NCBI GenBank assembly: GCA_020853885.1
Contig: JADYXZ010000002.1
Span: 1 to 64,000 of the forward strand
Source: Bradyrhizobiaceae bacterium
GTDB lineage: Bacteria > Pseudomonadota > Alphaproteobacteria > Rhizobiales > Xanthobacteraceae
Direction: 5' to 3'
Length of the DNA stretch: 64,000 nucleotides
Shown in pieces: positions 34,712 to 45,336 of this stretch. Position numbers and translations under genes: made by a program. The notes beneath the pieces are model-generated. The model did not search any database and was not told where the DNA came from. It was given only the letters and a program-made list of their open reading frames with translations. Every line of letters starts with the position of its first letter. The first letter of the stretch is position 1.

Positions 34712-35359
34712 TCATCCGACGCCGGCCTCCGTTGCCACCACGCGCCATGCGCTTTCGCGCGCGGACAGCATCCGCTCGAATGTCCAGATATCGACGGTCC
34801 GGCATCTGTCCGTTCGTCCGCCGGCGGCCAGGTCGCCGGCATTGCCGGACAGCTTGAAGGACTCCCCGGCAAACCGGATGGAAATTTCCATATGCGTCCC
34901 GTCGATCAGGCCGCCGACAATCTTCGGCCGCTCGAGCTGCGAAAACACCGTCTCCATGTTCTTTCCCTGCGCTTCCCGGGCCGCGATCGCATCTGAAAAC
35001 GCGTCATAGACTTCAGGGGAGACGAGGCTGCGCAGCGTGTCCCGATCGCCGGAATTGAAGGCGGCCACGATCGTCTCGTAGGCGGTCAGCGCGTTCGCCA
35101 AAAAATCGTTGAGCGTGGAAGCTCCATCCCGTCGGAGGATCTCCGAAACGATTGCCTCGAGGTTCTTGGGCGCTCTCGCTTCCGGTAACGGCGGCGTCGC
35201 ATTGGCATTGATTGCCGGCTTGCGCCCGGCGCGCTCACGGCGTTCTTTTTCATGCCGTTCCAGCGACGACAGATAATGCAGCCATCGATAGACCCACCAA
35301 TAGACCCAGGTAGCCCATATCAGCCAGATCAGTCCCGAACCATCGACCTCTTGAGACAT
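34712..35359 (-). CDS. Tim44-like domain protein
   Basis: 215 residues. A single hydrophobic N-terminal segment (GLIWLIWATWVYWWVYRWLH) anchors a charged linker and a C-terminal Tim44-like domain: TLNDFLANALTAYETIVAAF, then LVSPEVYDAFSDAIA and the strands at GLIDGTHMEISIRFAG. Bacterial homologues (TimA-like) are inner-membrane proteins related to mitochondrial Tim44. The ATG at 35359 has AGGAGG upstream on its strand. The family is usually near secB or the folate cyclo-ligase, as here. Confidence 0.85.
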   Translation of the reverse strand: MSQEVDGSGLIWLIWATWVYWWVYRWLHYLSSLERHEKERRERAGRKPAINANATPPLPEARAPKNLEAIVSEILRRDGASTLNDFLANALTAYETIVAAFNSGDRDTLRSLVSPEVYDAFSDAIAAREAQGKNMETVFSQLERPKIVGGLIDGTHMEISIRFAGESFKLSGNAGDLAAGGRTDRCRTVDIWTFERMLSARESAWRVVATEAGVG

Positions 35360-35469
35360 GGCCAACCTCCTGACCATCACTGCCGGCGCCGCCGTTTTGC
35401 GATCGTCGTAAGCTCTCCTTGCTCTCATCCGCTGCGTGGCTGATATGCGAAGTTGCGGCCGTTCATTCG

Positions 35470-37062
35470 CTACTCGATCCGCGGAAGGGTCTCGTACTGG
35501 TGAAACGGCGGAGGCGACGACAGCGTCCATTCCAGCGTCGTCGCCCCTTCGCCCCACGGGTTGTCGCCGGCAAGACGCTTCCGCCACATCGCTTCGGCAA
35601 CGACGATGAAGAAGACCAGGAAGCCGATTGCGGATATGTAGGCGCCAATCGACGACACGAAGTTCCATCCCGCAAAGGCGTCGGGATAGTCGGCATAGCG
35701 CCGTGGCATGCCGGCGATGCCGAGGAAATGGTGCGGAAAGAATACCATGTTCACGCCGACGAACATCAGCACGAAGTGGATGCGTCCGAGCGACTCCCGG
35801 TACATGTACCCCGACATTTTCGGGAACCAGTAATAGAAGCCGGCGAAGATGCCGAACACCGCACCGAGCGAAAGCACATAATGGAAATGCGCCACGACAT
35901 AATAGGTGTCGTGCAACGCCAGATCGACGCCGACATTGGCGAGCACCACGCCGGTGACGCCGCCGATCGTGAACAGGATGATGAAGCCGAGCGCCCACAG
36001 CATCGGGACGCTGAAGCGGATCGACCCGCCCCACATCGTGGCGATCCAGGAGAACACCTTGACGCCGGTCGGCACCGCGATGACCATCGAGGCGGCGGCG
36101 AAATAGGCAAGCGCGCCCCGCGACATTCCCACCGTGTACATGTGATGCGCCCAGACGATGAAGCCGATCACCCCGATCGTGACCATCGCATAGGCCATGC
36201 CGAGATAGCCGAAGATCGGCTTGCGGGAGAACGTCGACACCACATGGCTGATGATCCCGAACGCCGGCAGGATCATGATGTAGACCTCGGGGTGGCCGAA
36301 GAACCAGAACAGGTGCTGGTACAGGAGCGGATCGCCGCCGCCGGACGGATCGAAGAAGGTGGTTGCGAAGTTGCGGTCCGTCAGCAGCATCGTGATGGCG
36401 CCGGCGAGGACCGGCAGCGCCAGCAGCAGCATGAATGCCGTCACCAGCATGCTCCAGGCGAACAGCGGCATCTTGTGCATGGTCATGCCGGGCGTCCGCA
36501 TGTTGAAGATCGTGGTGATGAAATTGATCGCGCCGAGGATCGACGATGCGCCGGACAGGTGGATTGCAAAGATCACGTAGTCGACGGCCGGTCCCGGATG
36601 TCCCGACGTGGCAAGCGGCGGGTAGAGCGTCCATCCGCCGCTGTGCCCGCGCGCTCCGGGAGCGCCTTCGACGAAGAACGAGATGATGAAAAGGACGAAC
36701 GAGGCGACGAGAAGCCAGAAGGAGATGTTGTTCATGCGCGGAAACGCCATGTCCGGCGCGCCGATCATGAGCGGCACCAGCCAGTTGCCGAACCCGCCGA
36801 TCAGCGCCGGCATGATCACGAAGAAGATCATCACCAGCCCGTGCGCGCTGACGATGACGTTGAAAAGCGTGGGGTCGAGGAAGAACTGCAGGCCCGGTTC
36901 CTGCAGCTCCATCCGGATGGCGACCGAGAGCGCCGTTCCGATGATTCCGGCAAAGCTCGCGAAGATCAGATAGAGCGTGCCGATATCCTTGTGGTTGGTC
37001 GAATAGAACCAGCGCACCCAGAAAGCGGGTCTGTGGGTGCCTGCTGCCGTGATGTCGGTCAT
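35470..37062 (-). CDS. ctaD: aa3-type cytochrome c oxidase subunit I
   Basis: 530 residues, twelve membrane helices. The haem-copper centre is intact: [15 protein letters not shown] (CuB His plus cross-linked Tyr and the D-channel Glu), [14 protein letters not shown] (two CuB His), [14 protein letters not shown] (K-channel Lys) and [15 protein letters not shown] (both haem His ligands). [20 protein letters not shown] gives the D-channel entry Asp. This is an A1-type oxidase subunit, but no subunit II, III or assembly gene is adjacent. It is the second gene after the XdhC gene (1 nt gap), so it may be an extra copy of ctaD. Confidence 0.95.
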   Translation of the reverse strand: MTDITAAGTHRPAFWVRWFYSTNHKDIGTLYLIFASFAGIIGTALSVAIRMELQEPGLQFFLDPTLFNVIVSAHGLVMIFFVIMPALIGGFGNWLVPLMIGAPDMAFPRMNNISFWLLVASFVLFIISFFVEGAPGARGHSGGWTLYPPLATSGHPGPAVDYVIFAIHLSGASSILGAINFITTIFNMRTPGMTMHKMPLFAWSMLVTAFMLLLALPVLAGAITMLLTDRNFATTFFDPSGGGDPLLYQHLFWFFGHPEVYIMILPAFGIISHVVSTFSRKPIFGYLGMAYAMVTIGVIGFIVWAHHMYTVGMSRGALAYFAAASMVIAVPTGVKVFSWIATMWGGSIRFSVPMLWALGFIILFTIGGVTGVVLANVGVDLALHDTYYVVAHFHYVLSLGAVFGIFAGFYYWFPKMSGYMYRESLGRIHFVLMFVGVNMVFFPHHFLGIAGMPRRYADYPDAFAGWNFVSSIGAYISAIGFLVFFIVVAEAMWRKRLAGDNPWGEGATTLEWTLSSPPPFHQYETLPRIE

Positions 37063-37063
37063 T

Positions 37064-37969
37064 TCACTCTCCTACCGCCCGCAAGGTTCGCCCGCCGGAC
37101 GCGGATAACAGCGCAGGCACGCGTGCTTCGGCGCTCGGCGCCGCGCATTCGCCCCTTGCCGCGTTGTCGGATTGGCGCTGCGATCCGGACCGGCTGCGGC
37201 GCACGAGAACGATTTCACTGATGATCGACAGCGCGATCTCTTCCGCCGTGCGCGCGCCGATCTCGATGCCGGCCGGTGCGCGGATCAGGTCGATGGCGTT
37301 CTGATCGAAGCCGGCTTGGCGCAGGTACTTGATCACCAAACCTGTCCGCTTCCGGCTTGCGATCAGAGCGATGTAGCCGACGTCGCTTGCCAGCAGGCGG
37401 CGCAGCGATTCATGGTCGCCGCGGTGCTGGGTCGCGATCACCACGAAATCGGAGGGCGCGGGCGCGAGCGCGCTGTAGTTGCGGTCGTCCGCGATCAAAC
37501 GCGACGCCTCGGGAAAGCGGTCGGGGGACGCCATGGCGTCGTCGACAACGACATTGAAGGACGTCAGCGCGCCGAGATGGCACAGACATTCCGCCACCCG
37601 GCCGTGGCCGAGAATCCAGAGCGTCGGGCGGGGCGTGACGGGCTCGACATAAACCCGCATCCGGCCGCCGCAGGGCATGCCGGCGCCCAGGACTTCATCA
37701 TCGAGATCGACGTCGACAATCTGCGGTGTTTCCGTCTCAAGGCATTCGACGGCGGCGTGCGCGATGGTCGACTCGGCGCAGCCTCCGCCGGCCCATCCGG
37801 CCAGCACAGTCCCTTCGGCATCGAAGACGGCCTTCGCACCCGCGCGCGCGGAGGTGGACCCGTGCGCTTCGATGACGATGGCCAATGCGAACGGCCGCTG
37901 CGCCGCGATCAGCTCGGCGGCCACGCGGAGAATGTCGGTGCCGGAGAAATCTGCATTGCTCGTGTCCAT
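37064..37969 (-). CDS. XdhC/CoxI family molybdoenzyme maturation protein
   Basis: 301 residues. [20 protein letters not shown] and [13 protein letters not shown] are the XdhC N-terminal blocks. [20 protein letters not shown] is the Rossmann part, and [16 protein letters not shown] with [21 protein letters not shown] completes the C-terminal domain. Homologues insert or sulfurate molybdenum cofactor in xanthine or CO dehydrogenases, yet no such enzyme is encoded here. The ATG at 37969 is chosen by family start. It is divergent from the LysR gene and translationally close to ctaD. Confidence 0.87.
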   Translation of the reverse strand: MDTSNADFSGTDILRVAAELIAAQRPFALAIVIEAHGSTSARAGAKAVFDAEGTVLAGWAGGGCAESTIAHAAVECLETETPQIVDVDLDDEVLGAGMPCGGRMRVYVEPVTPRPTLWILGHGRVAECLCHLGALTSFNVVVDDAMASPDRFPEASRLIADDRNYSALAPAPSDFVVIATQHRGDHESLRRLLASDVGYIALIASRKRTGLVIKYLRQAGFDQNAIDLIRAPAGIEIGARTAEEIALSIISEIVLVRRSRSGSQRQSDNAARGECAAPSAEARVPALLSASGGRTLRAVGE

Positions 37970-38110
37970 GCGCTCACCGCCAGGCGGACTGCACCGCCAT
38001 GTGCCGGGATCGAACGATGGAGCCGGTCCGTAAGGGGCAATGGCTTTGAACAGCCGCCTATGCATCTTGCGCAGGGCAATGATGCAAGCAAACGAAATTA
38101 ATAGGTTCTT

Positions 38111-38150
38111 TAGTGCAAAAAAATTGCTAGAATAAATTTGTGAGGTGATC
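38111..38150. promoter_or_regulatory. Putative LysR binding region between xdhC and lysR genes
   Basis: GCAA (38115-38118), five A residues and TTGC (38124-38127) form a small inverted repeat in an AT-rich patch shared by the divergent genes, typical in position for a LysR-type site. GAGGTGA just after it is the ribosome-binding site of the LysR gene. Confidence 0.45.
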
Positions 38151-38154
38151 TGCC

Positions 38155-39048
38155 GTGGATACCGAACTCGCACGGACCTTTCTGGAGATCGTCAGAACAC
38201 GCAGTTTCGTGCGTGCTGCCGAGCAGCTCAACGTCAGCCAGACCACCGTGAGCGCCCGCGTCCGGGCGTTGGAAGACCGCCTCGGCCGGCCCTTGTTCAT
38301 CCGCAACAAGAACGGGGCCTCGCTCACGCCGGCCGGCGAGCAGTTCCTGCGCTATGCGCCGATGTTCGTGCAGTTGTGGCAACGGGCGCGGCATCAGGTC
38401 GCCGTGCCGCCGGGACGGCGCGCCGTTCTGACCATCGGCGGCGAGCTGAGCCTCTGGCACCCCTGGCTCGTCGAATGGCTGCACTGGATGCGCCGCGCCG
38501 CGCCCGATGTCGCGCTCCGCGTTCAGGTCGGCCTGCCGGAGAGCCTGACCAACCAGGTCTCGGGGGGCGCGCTCGATGTCGCCGTCATGTATGCGCCGCA
38601 GTTCCGTCCCGGCGCGCGCGTCGAGCTGCTGCTGGAGGAGAAGCTGGTCCTCGTCACCACCGACGCCGGCGCCAAGGCGGTCGAGCCGGACAGCTATGTC
38701 TATGTCGATTGGGGGCCGGACTTCGCGCACCACCACGAGCTCAGCTTTCCGGAGGACAACAATCCCGGCCTGTTCGTCGGCCTGGGGCCGCTGGCGCTGA
38801 ACTACATTCTCGAAGCAGGCGGCTCGGGATATTTCCGCCAGCGTGTCGTGACGCCGCACGTCGCCGCGGGAAAGTTGCATCTCGTCGCCGGCGCCCCAAG
38901 TTTCTTCTACCCGATCTATGCGGTGTGCTCGGCGCAGGCCGACGACGAGCTGGTCACGCTTGCGCTCGACGGTCTCCGAAGCATTGCCGCAGCGGGCAAG
39001 GCGGAGAAGAGCCATGAAGCAACGAATCCGGACAAAGCGGGTTTATGA
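38155..39048 (+). CDS. LysR family transcriptional regulator
   Basis: 297 residues. The helix-turn-helix lies in FLEIVRTRSFVRAAEQLNVS followed by QTTVSARVRALEDRLG and LFIRNKNGASLTPAGEQF. The effector domain is shorter and more divergent than usual. GTG at 38155 with GAGGTGA six bases ahead is the start. It is divergent from the xdhC-ctaD pair, which it probably regulates, and overlaps the DUF488 gene by 35 nt. Confidence 0.92.
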   Translation: MDTELARTFLEIVRTRSFVRAAEQLNVSQTTVSARVRALEDRLGRPLFIRNKNGASLTPAGEQFLRYAPMFVQLWQRARHQVAVPPGRRAVLTIGGELSLWHPWLVEWLHWMRRAAPDVALRVQVGLPESLTNQVSGGALDVAVMYAPQFRPGARVELLLEEKLVLVTTDAGAKAVEPDSYVYVDWGPDFAHHHELSFPEDNNPGLFVGLGPLALNYILEAGGSGYFRQRVVTPHVAAGKLHLVAGAPSFFYPIYAVCSAQADDELVTLALDGLRSIAAAGKAEKSHEATNPDKAGL

Positions 39049-39394
39049 ATCTCCATCTCCGGACGATGGGGTGCGCATTCTCGTCGATCGGATATGGCCG
39101 CGAGGAGTAAGCAAGACGGATGCGGTGTTGGATTTCTGGATCAAGGACGTCGCCCCGAGCGCCGAACTGCGAAAATGGTTCGGGCATAAACCGGAGCGGT
39201 GGTCCGAGTTCAGAAAACGCTATGTTCGCGAGCTCGATCGCAATCCTCAGGCCGTGGCTGAGCTGCGGAAGCTGCTGAAGGGCGGCGCCATTACGCTGCT
39301 CTATGCGGCGCAGGACATGGAGCGGAATAACGCCGAAGCCCTTCGCCGCTATCTCGCCGCGCGCCGGCAGCACAAGGCGCGTCAGTTGCACTGA
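39014..39394 (+). CDS. DUF488 family protein
   Basis: 126 residues starting MKQRIRTKRVYESPSPDDG. VRILVDRIWPRGVSKTDA and WFGHKPERWSEFRKRYVREL are the diagnostic DUF488 stretches, and GAITLLYAAQDMERNNAEAL closes the fold. Function is unknown. It overlaps the 3' end of the LysR gene by 35 nt in another frame, indicating co-translation. Confidence 0.9.
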   Translation: MKQRIRTKRVYESPSPDDGVRILVDRIWPRGVSKTDAVLDFWIKDVAPSAELRKWFGHKPERWSEFRKRYVRELDRNPQAVAELRKLLKGGAITLLYAAQDMERNNAEALRRYLAARRQHKARQLH

Positions 39395-39523
39395 ATTGGA
39401 CTGCCTGCTCCGACCGGAACAAGCGCCACGGCAGCGTGCGATTTTGATTGCGCCTCGGGCAAGGTGAGCGCTCACCTCTGCAGGCACTCTCTGCGGCCAG
39501 ATCACGCGGCGGGAATCTGATAA

Positions 39524-40942
<1,419 letters not shown>

Positions 40943-41013
40943 GAACGCTTTCTTCTACTCTGCCGCGGCCGCGATCCCGCTGGAAAGACAAAACCGGAAG
41001 CGGCAACTGCCGT

Positions 41014-41844
41014 TCATCGCCAGACCAGGAGCTTGCGCTCCAGGTACGAGATCACCGCGCCGAGCGTCAGGCCGAGCGCCGAGAGCACCACGACGCCGGC
41101 CATGAGCCGGTCTGTCTGCATCAGGTTGCCGGCCGCGATCAGAAGCGCGCCGATGCCGTACTCCGCCCCGATCATCTCGGCGGCGACCAGCACGAGCAGC
41201 GAGGCGGCGACCGAGATGCGAAACCCTGCGAGCAGGCTTGGCAGCGCGCCCGGCAGCAGCACGTTCCAGGCGATGCGCCCGAGCGGCACGTTGAAGCTCT
41301 GCGCCATGCGGATCAGGTTGCGCGGCACCGAGTCGACGCCGCTGAAGGTGGCGATCACGGTGGGAAAGAAGACGCTCGCGGCGATGGTCGCGACCTTCGA
41401 GCCTTCGCCGATTCCGAGCCAGAGGATCAGGAGCGGCAGCAGCGCGATCTTGGGCACGGGATAGATGGCGGCGACCAGCGGTATGCCGAGGGAGCGAAAA
41501 ACCGAGAACAGGCCGATCAGCATGCCGAAGGCGATGCCGGCGGCGGTGCCGATGGACCAGCCATAGCCGATGCGGCTCAGAGAGGCGGACATGTGCATCC
41601 ACAGTTCGCCCGAGACCAGCATCGAGTGCAGCGCACTCGCCACGTGCGAAGGGGCCGGCAGGAAGATGGGATTGATCAGCCCATACGTGGTGGCGAGCTG
41701 CCAGGCGGCGATCACCGACAGAATGGAGATGACGCTGATGACCGTGCGCGTCTCCGGCTCGAATCCGCCGCCGCGAAACGGCAGTTGCCGTTCGGCCTGC
41801 TCGGCCGCTTCGGGCGCGTGCTTGTCCAATCTCGCCTCAGACAT
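41014..41844 (-). CDS. ABC transporter permease (SsuC/TauC type)
   Basis: 276 residues with about six membrane helices. The ATPase-contact loop is in AQSFNVPLGRIAWNVLLPGA, and VPKIALLPLLILWLGIGEGS is typical of SsuC/TauC permeases. The ATG at 41844 overlaps the ATPase gene by 8 nt. Third gene of a minus-strand importer operon. A 16-bp palindrome, AACGGCAGTTGCCGTT, lies inside the gene at 41777-41792. Confidence 0.92.
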   Translation of the reverse strand: MSEARLDKHAPEAAEQAERQLPFRGGGFEPETRTVISVISILSVIAAWQLATTYGLINPIFLPAPSHVASALHSMLVSGELWMHMSASLSRIGYGWSIGTAAGIAFGMLIGLFSVFRSLGIPLVAAIYPVPKIALLPLLILWLGIGEGSKVATIAASVFFPTVIATFSGVDSVPRNLIRMAQSFNVPLGRIAWNVLLPGALPSLLAGFRISVAASLLVLVAAEMIGAEYGIGALLIAAGNLMQTDRLMAGVVVLSALGLTLGAVISYLERKLLVWR

Positions 41845-42610
41845 CGGCAAGCTCTCGGTCGGCGATGATGGCTTCGTCGCGGATGTTCGACCACAAGTGC
41901 TCGCCCAGTTCCGCCATCCTCGGCTGCACGTCGCGCCGGCCGCGATCCTGCTGGGGGATCTCGATCTCGACGATTTCCTTGATGCGGCCGGGCCGCCGCG
42001 AGAGCACGCAGACACGGTTCGCGAGCCGCAACGCCTCCTGGAAATTGTGCGTGACATAGACGATGGACGGCTTATCGCGCCGCCACAGGTCGAGAATATC
42101 TTCGATCAGGAGTTCGCGCGTCTGCGCGTCCAGCGCCGAGAGCGGCTCGTCCATCAGCAGGATGGCCGGACTGACCGCAAGCGCCCGGGCGATGCCCACG
42201 CGCTGGCGCATGCCGCCGGACAACTGCTTGGGATAGGCGCGCGCGAAATCCTTCAGACCCGTCCGTTCCAGCGCATTGGTGACGCGGCGCTCGATCTCGA
42301 CGGCGCTCAGGCGGTGATGCTTGAGGGCGAAGGCGACGTTTTCCGACACGCTCTTCCAGGGAAGAAGCGCAAAATCCTGGAACACGTAGGTGATCGGGTT
42401 GAGCGAGGCGTCCGGTATCGAGCCGCGCACCACGACCTCGCCGGACGTCGGTTTGAGAATGCCGCCGGCGATGGAAAGCAGGGTCGACTTGCCGCACCCG
42501 GAGGGGCCGATGAGGGCGAGAATCTCGCCCTCATTGACCTTGATGGACACATCCGACAGCGCAGTCAGCGAACCGAAATTGTGGACTATGCGGTTTAGCG
42601 AAAGTTCCAT
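41837..42610 (-). CDS. ABC transporter ATP-binding protein (SsuB/TauB type)
   Basis: 257 residues with Walker A GPSGCGKST, Q-loop YVFQDFALLPWKSV, signature LSGGMRQR, Walker B ILLMDEPLSALDAQTR and switch His in VYVTHNF. Typical of nitrate, taurine and sulfonate type importers. It immediately follows the binding-protein gene and overlaps the permease gene. Confidence 0.94.
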   Translation of the reverse strand: MELSLNRIVHNFGSLTALSDVSIKVNEGEILALIGPSGCGKSTLLSIAGGILKPTSGEVVVRGSIPDASLNPITYVFQDFALLPWKSVSENVAFALKHHRLSAVEIERRVTNALERTGLKDFARAYPKQLSGGMRQRVGIARALAVSPAILLMDEPLSALDAQTRELLIEDILDLWRRDKPSIVYVTHNFQEALRLANRVCVLSRRPGRIKEIVEIEIPQQDRGRRDVQPRMAELGEHLWSNIRDEAIIADRELADV

Positions 42611-43651
42611 CTACCGGGGACCGCTGAACGAAGCGGGAATTTTCTCGTGTCCTTTGGAAAAGCTCAAGTCGATGAAGGTCGAAGGATCCGCGGGCTTCTT
42701 TACAAATCCCTCCTGCAGGTTCCATTCCTGCTGTTCATAGACGCTCTGCACGTCGAGGCGCGTGTCGATATAGGGGAGCGTTTTGACCAGGGTCGCGGGC
42801 GGAACCTTGGTGTATTTCGAGATGATATTGAGCAGCTCCTCGTTCTCCGGATTGAGGATGACATTGCCCTTCGCGTCGCGCGGGAGCAGGTGCTTCCTGT
42901 ATTCGGCCACGCCGCGTTCATATCCCTTCACGAAGCGTTCGAGCAGTTCGCGCTTCGTCTGGATCATGCGCGGGGAGGTGGCGAGGGCCGTCAGTTGCCA
43001 GCCCGCCTCGTTTCCCGCCCATGCGAGCAGCTTGATGTCGCCCGCTTCGACCAGCGGCATGACGCCCGTCGACGGAGCGACGCCGGCTTCCGCCTGATTG
43101 CCCTTGAGCATGGCGGCAAGGTTGCCGATGCTTTGGGCCTGGATGAGCTTGTTGTCCTTCAGGTTAAAGCCGTATTTCTTGGCGAGCAGCGCCATCGCAT
43201 AGTGATTGGTTGATCCCAGCGTCGTCAGCGCGATGCTCTTGCCGGCGAGCTTGTCGGGCGATTTCAGTCCCGCTTCGTACGCGGCGTTGGAAGCGAAAAT
43301 ACCGTTATTATTGAAGCCCGGCGCTTCGCGGCCGTGTCCCATGAAGATGGTGATGCCGCCCTGTGCTGCCAGATTGAAGAAGGCGCTGGTGATGCCGATG
43401 CCGGAGACGTCGACGTCGCCGGAAACGACGGCGAGTGTCGAGGGGACGGCAGCGTCGAAAAAGGTGAGCTGGAGGTCGATCCCCACGTCGCGGAAATAGC
43501 CCCGCTCGATTCCGATATAGAACGGCGCTTGCGAAGCCGCCCGGATCAGTCCGTAGCGGACCGTGTCGAGGGCCGACGCTTGCGTCGCGCTCAGCACCGC
43601 CGCCGCGCTCAGGCCCGCAAAGACGAGCCCTCTGAATCGCTTGGAGATCAT
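42611..43651 (-). CDS. ABC transporter substrate-binding protein (SsuA/THI5/NMT1 family)
   Basis: 346 residues with a Sec signal peptide (RGLVFAGLSAAAVLSATQAS, cleavage near ASA). RYGLIRAASQAPFYIGIERG and YFRDVGIDLQLTFF are characteristic of the NMT1/SsuA family, and GKSIALTTLGSTNHYAMALL forms the second lobe. Ligands of the family include sulfonates, pyrimidines and aromatic acids. First gene of the operon; divergent from the FAD oxidoreductase across a 310-nt gap. Confidence 0.9.
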   Translation of the reverse strand: MISKRFRGLVFAGLSAAAVLSATQASALDTVRYGLIRAASQAPFYIGIERGYFRDVGIDLQLTFFDAAVPSTLAVVSGDVDVSGIGITSAFFNLAAQGGITIFMGHGREAPGFNNNGIFASNAAYEAGLKSPDKLAGKSIALTTLGSTNHYAMALLAKKYGFNLKDNKLIQAQSIGNLAAMLKGNQAEAGVAPSTGVMPLVEAGDIKLLAWAGNEAGWQLTALATSPRMIQTKRELLERFVKGYERGVAEYRKHLLPRDAKGNVILNPENEELLNIISKYTKVPPATLVKTLPYIDTRLDVQSVYEQQEWNLQEGFVKKPADPSTFIDLSFSKGHEKIPASFSGPR

Positions 43652-43961
43652 TCCGCTTCCTCCCTGTTATTCTTTGATAATCCTAGCATAGACGCACGAC
43701 GCCGGTCGGCAAGCACTTGTCATGCGGCCGAGTGACCTTCTTGCGCATTCGGCGAGGAACAGGCGAAGCGATCCGCAAAACGGGACAAAGGAATGTCCGC
43801 CGACCGAACACATGTCGCCGTCTCTGATCTGACATCTTGCCGCATCCGGAGGCGCCCGCCAGCCGAACTCGCCCGCGCAACTTGAAGCTTATTTGACCGC
43901 AGCGTTCTTTTCCGGTTTGTGATCGGCTGCAAGCAAGCGCATTGACCTCGGAGACGGGAGA
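43652..43961. other. Divergent promoter gap between ABC operon and FAD oxidoreductase
   Basis: 310 nt without a supportable gene. It contains ribosome-binding sites for both flanking genes (GGAGGAAG on the minus strand next to 43651, GGGAGA next to 43962). I see no clear operator or repeat. Confidence 0.5.
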
Positions 43962-45326
43962 ATGACTTCCAGAATTGTGGAGCCCCAAAGGGAAGTCGAT
44001 GTCTTCGGCGACTATGACGTGGTTGTTGCAGGCGGCGGTCCGGCCGGAATCGCAGCCGCACTTTCCGCCGGCCGCGCCGGCCGCAAGACTATCCTGATCG
44101 AACGCTACGGTTTTCTCGGCGGCGCAGGCACCGCGGCGGGTCTCAGCACCTTCTGCGGCCTGCATTCCAATGTTTACGGCACGCACACCCGCACGACGCA
44201 AGGCGTGGTGAACGACATTTTGCAGCGTCTGCAAGAGATGGATGCGCTGAACAAGCCACACCTCAGCGTGCAGAGCCGGATTCAGGCGCAGGCCTACGAC
44301 ATTTCCGCATACAAGATCGCCGCCGAGGAACTGCTGCTCGAAGCCGGCGTCGAGATTCTCTATCACGCCTTCGCCGCCGGCCTGACCAAGAGCAGCGACG
44401 CCGCCATCGAGGCGCTGCTGATCGAGACCAAGGAAGGACGTTTTGCGGTCACCGGCCGGATCTTCATCGACGGCTCCGGCGACGGCGATCTCGCCGCCTG
44501 GGCGGGCGCGCCCTACGAGATCGGCGACGAGAATGGAGTGACGCTCTATCCCAGCACGATGTACCGCATCAACGGCGTCGATCCGGTCGCCGCCGGCCGC
44601 GCCTGGGAGACGATCCCCCAACTCATGGATACCGAAGAACAGCGCACCGGCGTCAAGTTTCCGCGCAAGCAGCCGATCGTGCGGCCGCAGAAGAATCCGA
44701 TCGAGTGGCGCAGCAACCTGACCCAGATCAGCAACCCGGACGGCTCGCCGGTGAGCGGCATCGATGCACGGCAGCTCTCCTATGGGGAAGTGCAGGGGCG
44801 CCGGCAGAGCTGGGATACGTTCTCCTTCATCAAGCGCGTCACGCCCGGCTTCGAGAACGCCTATATTGTCGAGATCGCGCCGCAGATCGGCATTCGCGAA
44901 ACCCGCCGCGTGCTCGGCGACTATCAGTTGAGCGACGCCGACATTCTCGGCTGCAAGGATTTCGAGGACAGCATCGGCGTGAACGGCTGGCCGATCGAGG
45001 CGCACATCCAGGGCGCGGTGAAGTTCGTCTTCGCGCCGGAAGGCTCGCGCGGCTACAATCAAATTCCATACAGAATCATCGTGCCGCAGAAGATCGACAA
45101 CCTGTTCGTGGTCGGCCGCTGCGCGTCGATGACTCACGACGGGCAGTCGTCGGCGCGCGTCACCGGGCCCTGCTTCTCCATGGGCCAGGCCGCGGGCATC
45201 GCCGCCGACATCGCCCTCGGCGATGGCGTGACGCCGCGCAAGATCAATATCCGCAAGCTGCAGGACCGCCTCAAGGCCGACGGCGTGTTCCTGGGCGATG
45301 CGCGCGTGGATTCCCTGGCAAGTTAG
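43962..45326 (+). CDS. FAD-dependent oxidoreductase (FAD_oxidored family)
   Basis: 454 residues. VVVAGGGPAGIAAALSAGRA followed by TILIERYGFLGG is the FAD dinucleotide-binding start, and FIDGSGDGDLAAWAGAPYE is the second conserved motif. The C-terminus has DNLFVVGRCASMTHDGQSSA and MGQAAGIAADIAL. Members oxidise or dehydrogenate small organic substrates; the true substrate is unknown. It is 10 nt ahead of the IlvD/Edd-family gene, so both likely belong to one degradation route fed by the divergent ABC importer. Confidence 0.88.
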   Translation: MTSRIVEPQREVDVFGDYDVVVAGGGPAGIAAALSAGRAGRKTILIERYGFLGGAGTAAGLSTFCGLHSNVYGTHTRTTQGVVNDILQRLQEMDALNKPHLSVQSRIQAQAYDISAYKIAAEELLLEAGVEILYHAFAAGLTKSSDAAIEALLIETKEGRFAVTGRIFIDGSGDGDLAAWAGAPYEIGDENGVTLYPSTMYRINGVDPVAAGRAWETIPQLMDTEEQRTGVKFPRKQPIVRPQKNPIEWRSNLTQISNPDGSPVSGIDARQLSYGEVQGRRQSWDTFSFIKRVTPGFENAYIVEIAPQIGIRETRRVLGDYQLSDADILGCKDFEDSIGVNGWPIEAHIQGAVKFVFAPEGSRGYNQIPYRIIVPQKIDNLFVVGRCASMTHDGQSSARVTGPCFSMGQAAGIAADIALGDGVTPRKINIRKLQDRLKADGVFLGDARVDSLAS

Positions 45327-45336
45327 GAAGAAGAAA

